From contig CAKTTC010000007.1 of the NCBI GenBank assembly GCA_934613645.1, forward strand, positions 62,001 to 126,000: 64,000 nt of DNA, given 5' to 3'. Positions within the stretch are counted from its first letter, which is position 1, and every line of letters begins with the position of its first letter. Shown in pieces: positions 9,156 to 17,558 of this stretch. A model generated the notes under the pieces. The model had not been told where the DNA came from and did no database searches. It saw only the letters and a program-made list of their open reading frames with translations. The translations under genes and the position numbers were made by a program. This DNA comes from an uncultured Opitutales bacterium (GTDB lineage: Bacteria > Verrucomicrobiota > Verrucomicrobiia > Opitutales > Intestinicryptomonadaceae).

Positions 9156-9595
9156 TTAACTTTTACGATTCCCATTGCGCGGTATCTGAACATATCGGGG
9201 GAGTCGTAGAAATACGTGTCGCGGTAGCGCGCGTATGCGCGGCCGCGGCGTCCCTGATAGAGAAACGGGGAGCGGAATTCCTGCGCGTTCATAATGATTA
9301 TTCCGTCAAGCCCGAGTTTTGCGGCGCGTTCGCGCAGAATGCGGTAGACGGCGGATTCGTCGTTGTATGTCGAAAACGTCTCGTAGGTGAGAATGCCGAC
9401 TTCGCGGTATTTGTAGGCGGGTTTGTTTGTTACGAAAATCTCCACGTCCTGCGGGTTTTTCGGCGCGCCGTAGCTGTGCACCTGCGCGGAATCGAGCGGG
9501 AAGAACGACGCGTTCGCACCCTCGCAGCCGCCGAGCAGGCTCAAGCCCGCCGCCGCCACGCACGCCGCCAAAAATTTCGCGCAAAATTTTTTCAT
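9152..9595 (-). CDS. Lipoprotein of unknown function
   Basis: 147 residues with a lipoprotein signal peptide ending in LLGGC (Cys24 would be lipidated), so it is expected in an inner- or outer-membrane leaflet. The mature part has a DVEIFVTNKPAYKYREVGIL segment and an RILRERAAKLGLDGIIIMNA segment, a pattern seen in small envelope lipoproteins of unknown role that contain a YbjQ/RcsF-like alpha-beta fold; that comparison is by eye. It overlaps apt upstream and the DUF486 gene downstream by 4 bases each (ATGA). Confidence 0.75.
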   Translation of the reverse strand: MKKFCAKFLAACVAAAGLSLLGGCEGANASFFPLDSAQVHSYGAPKNPQDVEIFVTNKPAYKYREVGILTYETFSTYNDESAVYRILRERAAKLGLDGIIIMNAQEFRSPFLYQGRRGRAYARYRDTYFYDSPDMFRYRAMGIVKVK

Positions 9596-10104
9596 TTCAC
9601 AATCATCGAAACAACGTCCGCGCCCTTGAGAAGGTTGCGCCCCTTGAGGAATTCAAGCTCCATAAAGAAGGCGCAGCAGGCGACTTTTGCGCCGCACTTT
9701 TCAACGATGTCGGCTATTGCCTTCGCCGTGCCGCCCGTCGCCAAAATGTCGTCTACAATGGCGACGTTTGCGTTTTCGGGAATGTCGCCCGCGTGGGCGC
9801 AAAGCACGTCTGTTCCGTATTCAAGACCGTATTCAACCTCTATTGTTTTGCGCGGCAGCTTTCCCTTTTTGCGAATGGGAATGAATGGCAGATTGAGCTT
9901 TCGGGCAATCGGAATGCCGAAGAAAAACCCGCGCGCCTCGGGGGAGGCTATGATTGTCGGGTTCGTTTTCGCCACTTCGTCCGCCATTGCGTCTACCGCT
10001 TCGGCGTATGCCTGCGGGGCGGCGAGCAGCGGCGTGATGTCGTAGAAGAGGATTCCCTTTTTGGGGAAGTCGGGCACTTGGGCTATGATTTTTTCGGCAT
10101 TCAT
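9592..10104 (-). CDS. apt: Adenine phosphoribosyltransferase
   Basis: Salvages adenine: adenine + PRPP to AMP + PPi. 170 residues, the typical size. Key parts: FPKKGILFYDITPLL at the N-terminus, ASPEARGFFFGIPIA, the RKKGKLPRKT flexible-loop region, and the PRPP-binding motif VAIVDDILATGGTAKA. It lies one base after nadB in the minus-strand operon and overlaps the following lipoprotein gene by ATGA. Confidence 0.96.
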   Translation of the reverse strand: MNAEKIIAQVPDFPKKGILFYDITPLLAAPQAYAEAVDAMADEVAKTNPTIIASPEARGFFFGIPIARKLNLPFIPIRKKGKLPRKTIEVEYGLEYGTDVLCAHAGDIPENANVAIVDDILATGGTAKAIADIVEKCGAKVACCAFFMELEFLKGRNLLKGADVVSMIVK

Positions 10105-10105
10105 T

Positions 10106-11701
10106 TTATTGGGCGTCTTTTTGAATTATCGTGTCTTTTATTTCGGACGACTTCTTCGGGTAGTCGAGCGTGTAGTGCAGCCCCCGGCTCTCCTTGCGCG
10201 AGAGCGCGGAGCGGACAATCAGAATTGCCACCAGCACTTCGTTTCTAAGCTCTATGAGCGCGGGTTCGATTTTGAAATTCCAGTAATATTCGTCGACTTC
10301 GCGCTTGAGGTTTTCCAAGCGGTGCAGGGCGCGTTCAAGGCGTCGGGTTGTGCGAACAATGCCGACGTAGTCCCACATTATTCTGCGGAGTTCGCCCAAG
10401 TTGTGGTGCAGCAGCACGCGTTCGTCGGGGTCGCGCATATCGCCGTCTTTCCATTCGGGAACTACAACCTCTTCGTCGGGGCGGCTTTTTATATATTCGT
10501 CAACCGCCTTCGACGCATTGTTTGCAAGCACAACCGCCTCCAGAAGCGAGTTGCTTGCAAGCCTGTTCGCCCCGTGAAGCCCCGTGCAGGCAACTTCGCC
10601 GCAGGCGTAAAGCCCGCCGATGGAAGTCTGCGCGTTCATGTCGGTTTGCACGCCGCCGCACATGTAGTGCGCCGCGGGGACTACGGGCATGTAGTCTTTT
10701 GAAATGTCGATTCCCTTTTCGAGGCAGTGCCGGTAGATTTGCGGGAAGCGTTCGCTAAGCTCCTCTTTCGATTTGTGGGTGATGTCCAGCCACACATGCG
10801 GAGTGCCCAGACGCTTCATTTCGCTGTCGATTGCGCGGGCAACTATGTCGCGCGGGGCGAGGTCTTTGCGGGGGTCGTATTTCGGCATAAACGCTTCGCC
10901 GTCGGCGTTTCTTAAAATTGCGCCCTCTCCGCGAACCGCTTCCGAGATTAGGAAGCGTTCGCCCTCCTGCGAATACATCGCCGTTGGGTGGAACTGTATG
11001 AACTCCAGATTCGCCACTTTCGCGCCCGCCCGATACGCCATTGCGATACCGTCGCCCGTGGCGATTTCGGGATTTGTCGTGTAGAGATACACGCAGCCCG
11101 TGCCGCCTGTGGAGAGCATTACCGCCTTTGTAGTGAATGTTTTTACGCGGTTGTTTTTCGTGTCGAAAACATAGACGCCCACAACGCTGTCTTGTTCGCC
11201 CTCTTTGAGCTTGCGCGTTTTTGACTCAAGAATCAGGTCTATTGCGAAGTGGTGCTCAAACACTGTGATATTCTTGTTTGCGGCAACCGACTTAAGCAGA
11301 GCCTCTTCTATTGCGCGCCCCGTGTAGTCCTTAACGTGCAGAATTCTGCGCTGCGAGTGTCCGCCCTCCTTGCCGAGCGCGACTTCCCCGTTTTCGTCTC
11401 TCGAAAATTCCACGCCCTCGGCAATCAGGTTTTTAATCTGTTCGGGGCCCGCTTTTACTATTGCGCGCACGGCGTCTTCGTGGCAAAGGCCGTCGCCGGC
11501 GATAAGCGTGTCTTTTACGTGCGATTCGAAATTGTCGGCGCAGCTTGTCACGCTTGCAATGCCGCCCTGCGCGTGGTTTGTGTTAGTGTCGGAGCGTTCC
11601 TTTTTTGTGAGGATTGCCACTTTGTAGCCGAGTTTCGCCGCCTTCAGCGAAAAGCTCAAGCCCGCAATTCCGCTACCTACAACAACGATGTCGAATTTCA
11701 T
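10106..11701 (-). CDS. nadB: L-aspartate oxidase
   Basis: Oxidises L-aspartate to iminoaspartate, first step of de novo NAD synthesis; FAD enzyme of the succinate dehydrogenase/fumarate reductase flavoprotein family. 531 residues. Visible: the FAD dinucleotide fold VVVGSGIAGLSFSLKAAKLG, the THAQGGIA-like motif NTNHAQGGIASV, the substrate loop EFIQFHPTAMY, HYMCGGVQTD and GLHGANRLASNSLLEAVV. The C-terminal helical domain is complete. It sits 21 bases after panC; nadA and nadC are not in the window. Confidence 0.96.
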   Translation of the reverse strand: MKFDIVVVGSGIAGLSFSLKAAKLGYKVAILTKKERSDTNTNHAQGGIASVTSCADNFESHVKDTLIAGDGLCHEDAVRAIVKAGPEQIKNLIAEGVEFSRDENGEVALGKEGGHSQRRILHVKDYTGRAIEEALLKSVAANKNITVFEHHFAIDLILESKTRKLKEGEQDSVVGVYVFDTKNNRVKTFTTKAVMLSTGGTGCVYLYTTNPEIATGDGIAMAYRAGAKVANLEFIQFHPTAMYSQEGERFLISEAVRGEGAILRNADGEAFMPKYDPRKDLAPRDIVARAIDSEMKRLGTPHVWLDITHKSKEELSERFPQIYRHCLEKGIDISKDYMPVVPAAHYMCGGVQTDMNAQTSIGGLYACGEVACTGLHGANRLASNSLLEAVVLANNASKAVDEYIKSRPDEEVVVPEWKDGDMRDPDERVLLHHNLGELRRIMWDYVGIVRTTRRLERALHRLENLKREVDEYYWNFKIEPALIELRNEVLVAILIVRSALSRKESRGLHYTLDYPKKSSEIKDTIIQKDAQ

Positions 11702-11722
11702 CTGTTTTTCCCCGTCGGTTGT

Positions 11723-12574
11723 TTATATCAAAATGTTGTCGATAAGCCGCGTTTGCCCATACCAAACCGCCACGCTTATTCTGCACTTGCCGCGCTCTAT
11801 TCTCTGCACGGGCAGCGACGTTTTTGCGTCGACCACTTCCGCGTAGATTACGCGCGCCTTTGCGGAGGAAATGCTGTTTATTACAAAGGCCTTTGCGCGG
11901 TCCACGTTGTCGCAATTCTCCGTTTCAATCATCTGCTTGGCGTCTTTGAGTGCCCTGTTTATGCGCGCAGCGCCCTCGCGTTCAAGCTTGTCCATATACT
12001 TGTTGCGCGAGCTCAGCGCAAGCCCGTTCGAGTCGCGGACAATGGGGGCGCGGACAATCTGCACGTCCATAAACAGGTCGCGCACCATTCGCTCTATAAT
12101 CGAAATTTGCTGGGCGTCTTTTTCGCCGAAGATTGCAATGTCGGGCTTTACTATGTTGAAGAGGATTGTAACGACGGTCGTCACTCCCCTGAAATGCTTG
12201 GGGCGCGACTGCCCGCAGAGGTATTGGCTAATCTGCTCTTCGTTTACGAACGTCGAGGCGTCGGGCGCGTAGATGTCTTCGGCTTTCGGGGCGAAAACTA
12301 CGTCGGCTCCGTGCGCTTGGCAGTTTTGCGCGTCGGCCTCGAGCTGGCGGGGATATTTGTCGAAATCCTCGTTCGGGCCGAACTGCGTGGGGTTGACGAA
12401 AATCGAGACCACGACAACGTCGGCCGACGCCTTCGCCTTGTCAATCAGGCTCAAATGGCCGTCGTGGAGTGCGCCCATTGTGGGAACAAGCGCGATTTTC
12501 TTGCCTTCCGCTCTCGCTTGGGCGGAAAACTCTTTCATTTCTTTGGGAGAAGATATTATTTTCATTTCGGACAA
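11723..12574 (-). CDS. panC: Pantoate--beta-alanine ligase (pantothenate synthetase)
   Basis: Joins pantoate and beta-alanine with ATP to give pantothenate. 283 residues. The ATP-binding HIGH-like motif is in LVPTMGALHDGHLSLI, followed by VVSIFVNPTQFGPNEDFDKYPR, FGEKDAQQISII and LALSSRNKYM, all diagnostic. First gene of the five-gene minus-strand operon panC-nadB-apt-lipoprotein-DUF486, so two cofactor pathways and adenine salvage share one transcript. The 153 bases upstream separate it from the divergent purU. Confidence 0.96.
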   Translation of the reverse strand: MSEMKIISSPKEMKEFSAQARAEGKKIALVPTMGALHDGHLSLIDKAKASADVVVVSIFVNPTQFGPNEDFDKYPRQLEADAQNCQAHGADVVFAPKAEDIYAPDASTFVNEEQISQYLCGQSRPKHFRGVTTVVTILFNIVKPDIAIFGEKDAQQISIIERMVRDLFMDVQIVRAPIVRDSNGLALSSRNKYMDKLEREGAARINRALKDAKQMIETENCDNVDRAKAFVINSISSAKARVIYAEVVDAKTSLPVQRIERGKCRISVAVWYGQTRLIDNILI

Positions 12575-12727
12575 TCCTACTCTTTATTCCCGCGTATACT
12601 TCCACCAATTTTGCAAAAAAGCAACTTTTTTATGTAGCGCGCCGCCGCGGGCGGGGAATCGGGAAAATGGATAAAATCGAGATTTTTGGCTTGCGAAATT
12701 CGGGCTTTGGGAAGAATATGCACTCTT

Positions 12728-13585
12728 ATGGATAGTAAGGAAGAGAGAATTGTTGCTTTGTTGCACGGACACGACCGCGCAGGAATTGTAGCCCGCGTTT
12801 CGGGCTGGATTTACGCGCGCGGCGGAAACATTTTGCACGCCGACCAGCACAGGGACAGGCAGGAGGGCATTTTCTTCCAGCGCGTAGAGTGGATTCCCGT
12901 GGGCGACGTTGCCGAGGAAATGCGCCTCTTCGAGGAGTTCGCCCACTCGGATTTGGAGATGGAAGTTTCAATGTATAGGTCTTCGCAAAAGCCGAAAATC
13001 GTGCTTATGGTCTCGAAGTTCGAGCACTGCTTCAGCGATATGATTCTGCGCTGCCGTTCGGGCGAAATCAACTGCGAGATTGCCTGCGTTATTTCCAACC
13101 ACGAAGACCTGCGCAAGCTCTCCGAAATGTTCGGGCTGAAATACCACTACATTCCCGTAGACAAAGACTCGAAGCCCGAAGCCGAAAAACGCCAGCTTGA
13201 GATAATATCGCAAAGCGGCGCGGAACTCGTTGTTATGGCGCGCTACATGCAGATTTTGAGCGCGGACTTCCTCGACAACTGCCCCGCGCCCGTAATCAAT
13301 ATCCACCACAGTTTTCTCCCCGCGTTCGCGGGCGCAAAACCCTACCACAAAGCATACGAGCGCGGCGTGAAGCTAATCGGCGCAACCGCCCACTATGCCA
13401 CAAAAGATCTCGACGAAGGGCCGATTATCGCCCAAATGGTCACCACCGTAAGTCACAGAAACAACGTTGAAGACCTTATGCGCAAGGGCAGGGAGCTTGA
13501 GCGAGAGGCTCTGGCGACGGCGGTTCGCCTGCACGTAGAGGGCAGGATTTTGACATACAAAAACAAGACCGTCATTTTCGACTAA
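12728..13585 (+). CDS. purU: Formyltetrahydrofolate deformylase
   Basis: Hydrolyses 10-formyl-THF to THF and formate. 285 residues: an N-terminal ACT domain (residues 5-85, starting RIVALLHGHDRAGIVARVSG) and a formyltransferase-like catalytic domain with NIHHSFLPAF and GATAHYATKDLDEGPII, which hold the catalytic His and Asp. In E. coli this enzyme supplies the formate used by PurT, and purT is present at 59631. Start 12728 fits the family length; the frame is open 14 codons upstream. Confidence 0.94.
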   Translation: MDSKEERIVALLHGHDRAGIVARVSGWIYARGGNILHADQHRDRQEGIFFQRVEWIPVGDVAEEMRLFEEFAHSDLEMEVSMYRSSQKPKIVLMVSKFEHCFSDMILRCRSGEINCEIACVISNHEDLRKLSEMFGLKYHYIPVDKDSKPEAEKRQLEIISQSGAELVVMARYMQILSADFLDNCPAPVINIHHSFLPAFAGAKPYHKAYERGVKLIGATAHYATKDLDEGPIIAQMVTTVSHRNNVEDLMRKGRELEREALATAVRLHVEGRILTYKNKTVIFD

Positions 13586-13609
13586 CCCCCTCAAAATTTT
13601 TCAGCCACT

Positions 13610-14119
13610 ATGCCGCAGTTGCCGTTCAAAATAAGCGTGCTTGTTTTCGTCAGAGACGAACGCGGGCGTCTGCTGCTTATCGAACGCCTGAAAGAGCCGA
13701 ACAAAAACCTCTTCAGCCCCATCGGCGGAAAGCTCGAAATGGCTCTCGGCGAATCGCCGTTCGAATGCGCAATCCGCGAGACGCGCGAGGAAATCGGCTT
13801 GGAAATTTCCGAGGCAGACCTGCATCTTTTTTCAATGGTTTCCGAAAAAGCCTACGAGGGCGGCTGCCACTGGCTGATGTTCCTTTTCGACTGCAAAAAA
13901 CGCATATCGGCCCTGCCCGAAAAAATCTGCGAGGGCGCGTTCAAGTTTTTCGACGAAGCCGACGTTTTCGGCGGAAAAGTCAGAATTCCCGACACCGACA
14001 GAATCCTCCTTTGGGACATCTGGAAACGCTACCGCGACTCGGGCTTCGCCGTCCTGCGCGCCGACTGCAACGGCGGGATAAATTTCAAAACAGAACAGAC
14101 AATAAATCCAACTTTATGA
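13610..14119 (+). CDS. NUDIX hydrolase
   Basis: 169 residues. The NUDIX box GX5EX7REUXEEXGU is complete: GGKLEMALGESPFECAIRET followed by REEIGLEI. It binds Mg and hydrolyses a nucleoside-diphosphate-linked compound; the substrate cannot be read from the sequence. It lies 24 bases after purU and overlaps pyrE by ATGA, so a role in cleaning the nucleotide pool is plausible (inference). Confidence 0.9.
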   Translation: MPQLPFKISVLVFVRDERGRLLLIERLKEPNKNLFSPIGGKLEMALGESPFECAIRETREEIGLEISEADLHLFSMVSEKAYEGGCHWLMFLFDCKKRISALPEKICEGAFKFFDEADVFGGKVRIPDTDRILLWDIWKRYRDSGFAVLRADCNGGINFKTEQTINPTL

Positions 14120-14676
14120 ACGACAAAATCCTCCAAATATTCAAAGGCACGGGTGCTCTCATGGAAGGGCACTTTATCCTCAGAAGCGGCCTGCACAGCG
14201 GGCATTTCTTCCAGTGCGCGCGCGTATGCGAGCATATGGACAGGGTAACAGAGCTTGTGGAAATGCTCGTCAAAAAGCTCGACGGCATTGAATGCGACAC
14301 CGTTCTCGCCCCCGCAATGGGCGGGCTTGTGCTCGGGCAGGAGGTTGCGCGCCAGATGAAAAAGCGTTTCATCTTCGCCGAAAAGCAGGACGGCAATTTG
14401 GTTTTGCGCCGCAATTTCAAGTTGGCGCAGGGCGAAAAGGTTCTGATAGTTGAAGACGTAATCACGCGCGGCGGCAGGGTTCAGGAGTGCATCGACATAA
14501 TAAAGGCGACGGGGGCGAAGCCCGTGGCGGCGGCGGTATTGGTGGACAGAAGCGAGGGGAAGGCGAAGTTCGAAGTGCCGTGTGTGAGTTTGTTGGAGTT
14601 CTCGTTCCCGACGTATGAGGCCGACAAGCTCCCCGAGGAGTTGGCTGCGATGCCTGCGGTGCACCCCGGCTCATAA
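14116..14676 (+). CDS. pyrE: Orotate phosphoribosyltransferase
   Basis: Orotate + PRPP to OMP, fifth step of pyrimidine synthesis. 186 residues. Motifs: GHFILRSGLHSGHFFQCARV at the N-terminus, DTVLAPAMGGLVLGQEVARQ, and the PRPP loop KVLIVEDVITRGGRVQECID. It begins inside the stop codon of the NUDIX gene (ATGA). Followed by a long repeat-rich spacer. Confidence 0.94.
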   Translation: MNDKILQIFKGTGALMEGHFILRSGLHSGHFFQCARVCEHMDRVTELVEMLVKKLDGIECDTVLAPAMGGLVLGQEVARQMKKRFIFAEKQDGNLVLRRNFKLAQGEKVLIVEDVITRGGRVQECIDIIKATGAKPVAAAVLVDRSEGKAKFEVPCVSLLEFSFPTYEADKLPEELAAMPAVHPGS

Positions 14677-15087
14677 ATAGCGCGTGAAAACGGGGTTGAT
14701 ACTGCGTTTTGTAAAAATTTTCGCTTGGTCACGTAGGCTAACTACGCTCCCTGCGCAAAAATTTTTCAAAGCCTTGTCTGAACCCCGTTTTGACGCGCTA
14801 TTAAGGGGCTCAGCCCCTTGACCTGAGCGTTCGTAGAACGCTCATTGTGTAATTCGGCGTAGCTAACCGCTACGCCTATTCTGTTTATATCCGCATTGGC
14901 TTCGTCAATGGCTAATCATTCTAATCACAAACTTTAATGAACAGTCAAAGCGGAATTGAATTTCATTCAATCCGCGTTTTTTATATGTTGTGAAGTGGCG
15001 CAAATTGGCTGAAGCCAATGTTGCTTTACTTTAATCAATAATCAAAGGCGAACGGGCTTTGCCCGCCGCCTCCACTTTAGGAATTAT
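14677..15087. repeat. Intergenic palindrome block
   Basis: No gene. A chain of hairpins: AAGGGGC/GCCCCTT near 14802, GAGCGTTC/GAACGCTC near 14825, GGCGTAG/CTACGCC near 14855, and three members of the fixed-flank variable-stem family at 14950-14975, 14994-15030 and 15047-15070. Bases 14965-15112 are nearly identical to 31978-32125 (one difference seen). The order of blocks also matches the spacer at 31468. Confidence 0.8.
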
Positions 15088-15287
15088 AAAAAGCGCGAGG
15101 CTCGAGGCAGGATTCGTATTTTGTGAGGCGTAGCGGGCTAAACGCCCGTAAGTCCGAAACAAAATCGAATGATGCCCGAGAGCGTTTGCTTCGACGAGTT
15201 TATAAAAACAAAAAAGCGGAACAAACGTTCCGCTTTAGCTATAAAAGATAAACTCGTCGGCGAAGCAAACGCGTCCTCGCGCTTTTT
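15088..15287. repeat. Structured palindromic element, copy A
   Basis: Outer arms AAAAAGCGCGAGG (15088-15100) and CCTCGCGCTTTTT (15275-15287) pair perfectly. Two arms lie inside. Arm 1 (15101-15180) pairs CTCGaGGCA... with ...TGCCCGAG. Arm 2 (15182-15273) pairs GCGTTTGCTTCG plus ACGAGTTTA with TAAACTCGT and CGAAGCAAACGC, leaving a CGG bulge; its tip is AAAGCGGAAC/GTTCCGCTTT. The whole folds as a three-way junction. No transposase or other gene lies inside. Copy B is at 32101. Confidence 0.75.
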
Positions 15288-15318
15288 GAGAAAAAAAGCT
15301 TGAATGAGGGGACGCGCA

Positions 15319-15357
15319 ATGTTGAAATTGCAGACTGCCTATGGGAATAAGGTTTAA
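15319..15357 (+). other. Possible 12-residue leader ORF overlapping the receptor start
   Basis: ATG at 15319 follows GAGGGGA at 7-nt spacing and reads MLKLQTAYGNKV then stop, out of frame with and overlapping the receptor ATG at 15341. It could couple translation to the receptor. It could equally be chance. Confidence 0.25.
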
Positions 15358-17557
15358 ATTTTTGCTGTATGTGGCGTTGCCGCTTGTCGTGTCGGTCTTT
15401 TTTGCCGTGTTCTACGCGTCGTCGAAAAGTTTTTCGGCGTTGTCGGAGTCGTTTCGGCAGCGTTTTATGCTCGATACGGAGGCGGTTGCCGACAGGATTT
15501 CGGCGGAGAATATCCGCGGTATTTCGGTTGCAAAAAGTTCCGCGGCGGCGGCGGAGATATTTTTCGGGAACAGGTCGGCAAGCGTGAACATGATTCGCCG
15601 AACGCTTGAGTCTTTCCCGATTTTTTCGGGGGCGAGCGTTTCGTATACCGTCAACGCCGACTTCAACGATTTCCGTTCCGACTTGGGGCTGAAAAATATC
15701 CGCGACGGCAAAGATGTCTACGCCGACGGCGCGCTTGATACATATGAGTTTTCGTCAAACAAAACGAACGTGTCGATAGACGAATGGATTGCCGCCTCAA
15801 ACGGCGGGCGTTTCGGGGCGCATTGGAGCAGAGCCGACGGAGAGCTTGCCCTTTCGCCGATTACCGACGGCGATTTGGCGGCGTATTCTTCGGCGTTGAA
15901 AAAGCGCGTGGATTCGGGCGAGAAGGATTTGTATGTAGTGTGCGAGCCGTATATTGCGAGCGGAAAAACGATGTCGGTTGAGTATGCCGCCGCTATCGTT
16001 TCGGACGGCAGGTATTCGGGGCAGGTTTCGTTCATCTGCGATATGTCGAGAATACAGTCCATTTTGGCGTCGATGCGCTTTTCGGCGGAGGACGAATTTT
16101 TTCTGATTAGCCCGCAGGACAGGGTCATAGCCTCGAGCAAGTTCGAGACGCTCAAGACAATTCCCGTTTCCGACTTCTATCTCGACAACGCGGGAAACCT
16201 CGTTCAAAACTTTTTCAAAGAGGAGGGCGGGCTGCTTGTCCGCGACGATTCCGCCGCCGCGAAAATGGATTTTTCAAAATACGACGGCTTTTATAAAGAG
16301 CTGTTGCAGTCGGCGTTGGCGGTTGCAAAAAATACGGTTTCGTCGGATTTTTCCGAGAAGAAACTGGCGGTGTTTACGGGGTCGCGCGGGCGTTCGTATT
16401 ACGTCGATTTCTCCGTAGTGCGCGCGGGGCGTTGGATTGTGGTGCACGTCTGCCCGCAGTCGGCGTGGGCGGCGGCGTATTCTTCGGCTACTTGGGGGTA
16501 TTTTGCGGCGTCGGTTGCGGCAGTGGCAACGCTTGTTTTGGGCTTTGTGCTGTTCTCGGGAATCTCGGCGCGCCTCGGCAAATGTATTGCCTGCGCCGAC
16601 AAAATGTCGGCGGGCGTTTTCGACGACTCCCAGCTCGGGAAGACGGGCGGCGACGAAGTCGGCAGGCTTTCGCGCTCGCTTTCGCGCTCGGTGCGCAGAA
16701 TGGATTCCGCGCTGTCGGCGGTCGGCGTTGCGCGCGACGAATTTTCCGCCGCAGCCAAGCTCTTGTCGGCTTCGCTCGACGACTATTCGTTCCAGTCGAA
16801 TTCAATCGGAATGCAGACGGCAAAAATAGTCAACGCGCTGAAGTCTGTTGCGGAAAAAAACAGGGCGCTTTCTGCCGACATAGAAAAAATCCAGAAGCAG
16901 CTTGCCGCCTCGCTCGAATACGGCGAGAGCGCGCGCAAAGACATTTCGCAGGTGGACGGGCTGACGGAGTCGTTCTCGCGCAGCGCAAACGCGTCGATAC
17001 GCAGAAACACGGGGCTTAACGACCGCATAAACGGCATTACGGGTATTTCCGCGGAGATTTCGAAAGTCGCCGACGAGTCGAGCCTGCTTTCGCTCAACGC
17101 GTCTATTGAGGCGGAAAAGTCGGGCAAGTTCGGCAGCGGCTTTTCCGTAGTGGCGCGCGAAATCGGCAGAATTTCGGAAAACATTTCAAGTTCTTCGGCG
17201 GAGATGAAAAACATTGTCCGCGATATTCAGGCGTCTATTTCGCGCGATTTGTCGGAGTCGGGGAGAATGCTTGAAAGCATAGGCGAGTTTTCGCTGAAAT
17301 ATTCCAAAATGCTCTCGAATATGGACGCCGCAGTCGAGCAGATGAAAACCGTAGTTCCCTCAATGGAGTCGGTTTCGGAAGAGTGCACCTCAAACGCGGG
17401 CGATTCCGAACGCGCGTTCGATATGGTTTCTGAGCTTTCCGATTCCGTGGAAACGCTCAACGAACTTCGCCTTGATTTGCAGACATCGGCGGCGAATCTG
17501 GGCGACAAGCTCGACAGGTTGAAGACAGATTTTTCGGAGTTCGGCGCGGAAAAATAA
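15341..17557 (+). CDS. Methyl-accepting chemotaxis receptor, WspA-like
   Basis: 738 residues. TM1 about 8-27, a large periplasmic sensor region to about 380 (Cache-like by size and pattern), TM2 about 385-405 (ASVAAVATLVLGFVLFSGIS), a HAMP-like linker, then a cytoplasmic coiled-coil signalling hairpin. Its tip reads LLSLNASIEAEKSGKFGSGF then SVVAREIGRIS. SLNAxIEAEK with this tail (MKTVVPSMESVSEE) fits the Wsp/ACF receptor class better than flagellar receptors. One base before a CheW gene. The ATG at 15341 has a poor ribosome binding site; a 12-codon ORF with a good one overlaps it. Confidence 0.85.
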   Translation: MGIRFKFLLYVALPLVVSVFFAVFYASSKSFSALSESFRQRFMLDTEAVADRISAENIRGISVAKSSAAAAEIFFGNRSASVNMIRRTLESFPIFSGASVSYTVNADFNDFRSDLGLKNIRDGKDVYADGALDTYEFSSNKTNVSIDEWIAASNGGRFGAHWSRADGELALSPITDGDLAAYSSALKKRVDSGEKDLYVVCEPYIASGKTMSVEYAAAIVSDGRYSGQVSFICDMSRIQSILASMRFSAEDEFFLISPQDRVIASSKFETLKTIPVSDFYLDNAGNLVQNFFKEEGGLLVRDDSAAAKMDFSKYDGFYKELLQSALAVAKNTVSSDFSEKKLAVFTGSRGRSYYVDFSVVRAGRWIVVHVCPQSAWAAAYSSATWGYFAASVAAVATLVLGFVLFSGISARLGKCIACADKMSAGVFDDSQLGKTGGDEVGRLSRSLSRSVRRMDSALSAVGVARDEFSAAAKLLSASLDDYSFQSNSIGMQTAKIVNALKSVAEKNRALSADIEKIQKQLAASLEYGESARKDISQVDGLTESFSRSANASIRRNTGLNDRINGITGISAEISKVADESSLLSLNASIEAEKSGKFGSGFSVVAREIGRISENISSSSAEMKNIVRDIQASISRDLSESGRMLESIGEFSLKYSKMLSNMDAAVEQMKTVVPSMESVSEECTSNAGDSERAFDMVSELSDSVETLNELRLDLQTSAANLGDKLDRLKTDFSEFGAEK

Positions 17558-17558
17558 A

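Noticed and set aside
15088..15287. Insertion sequence
   Set aside because: Terminal inverted repeats are present, but there is no transposase frame and no clear target-site duplication; kept as a structured repeat only.
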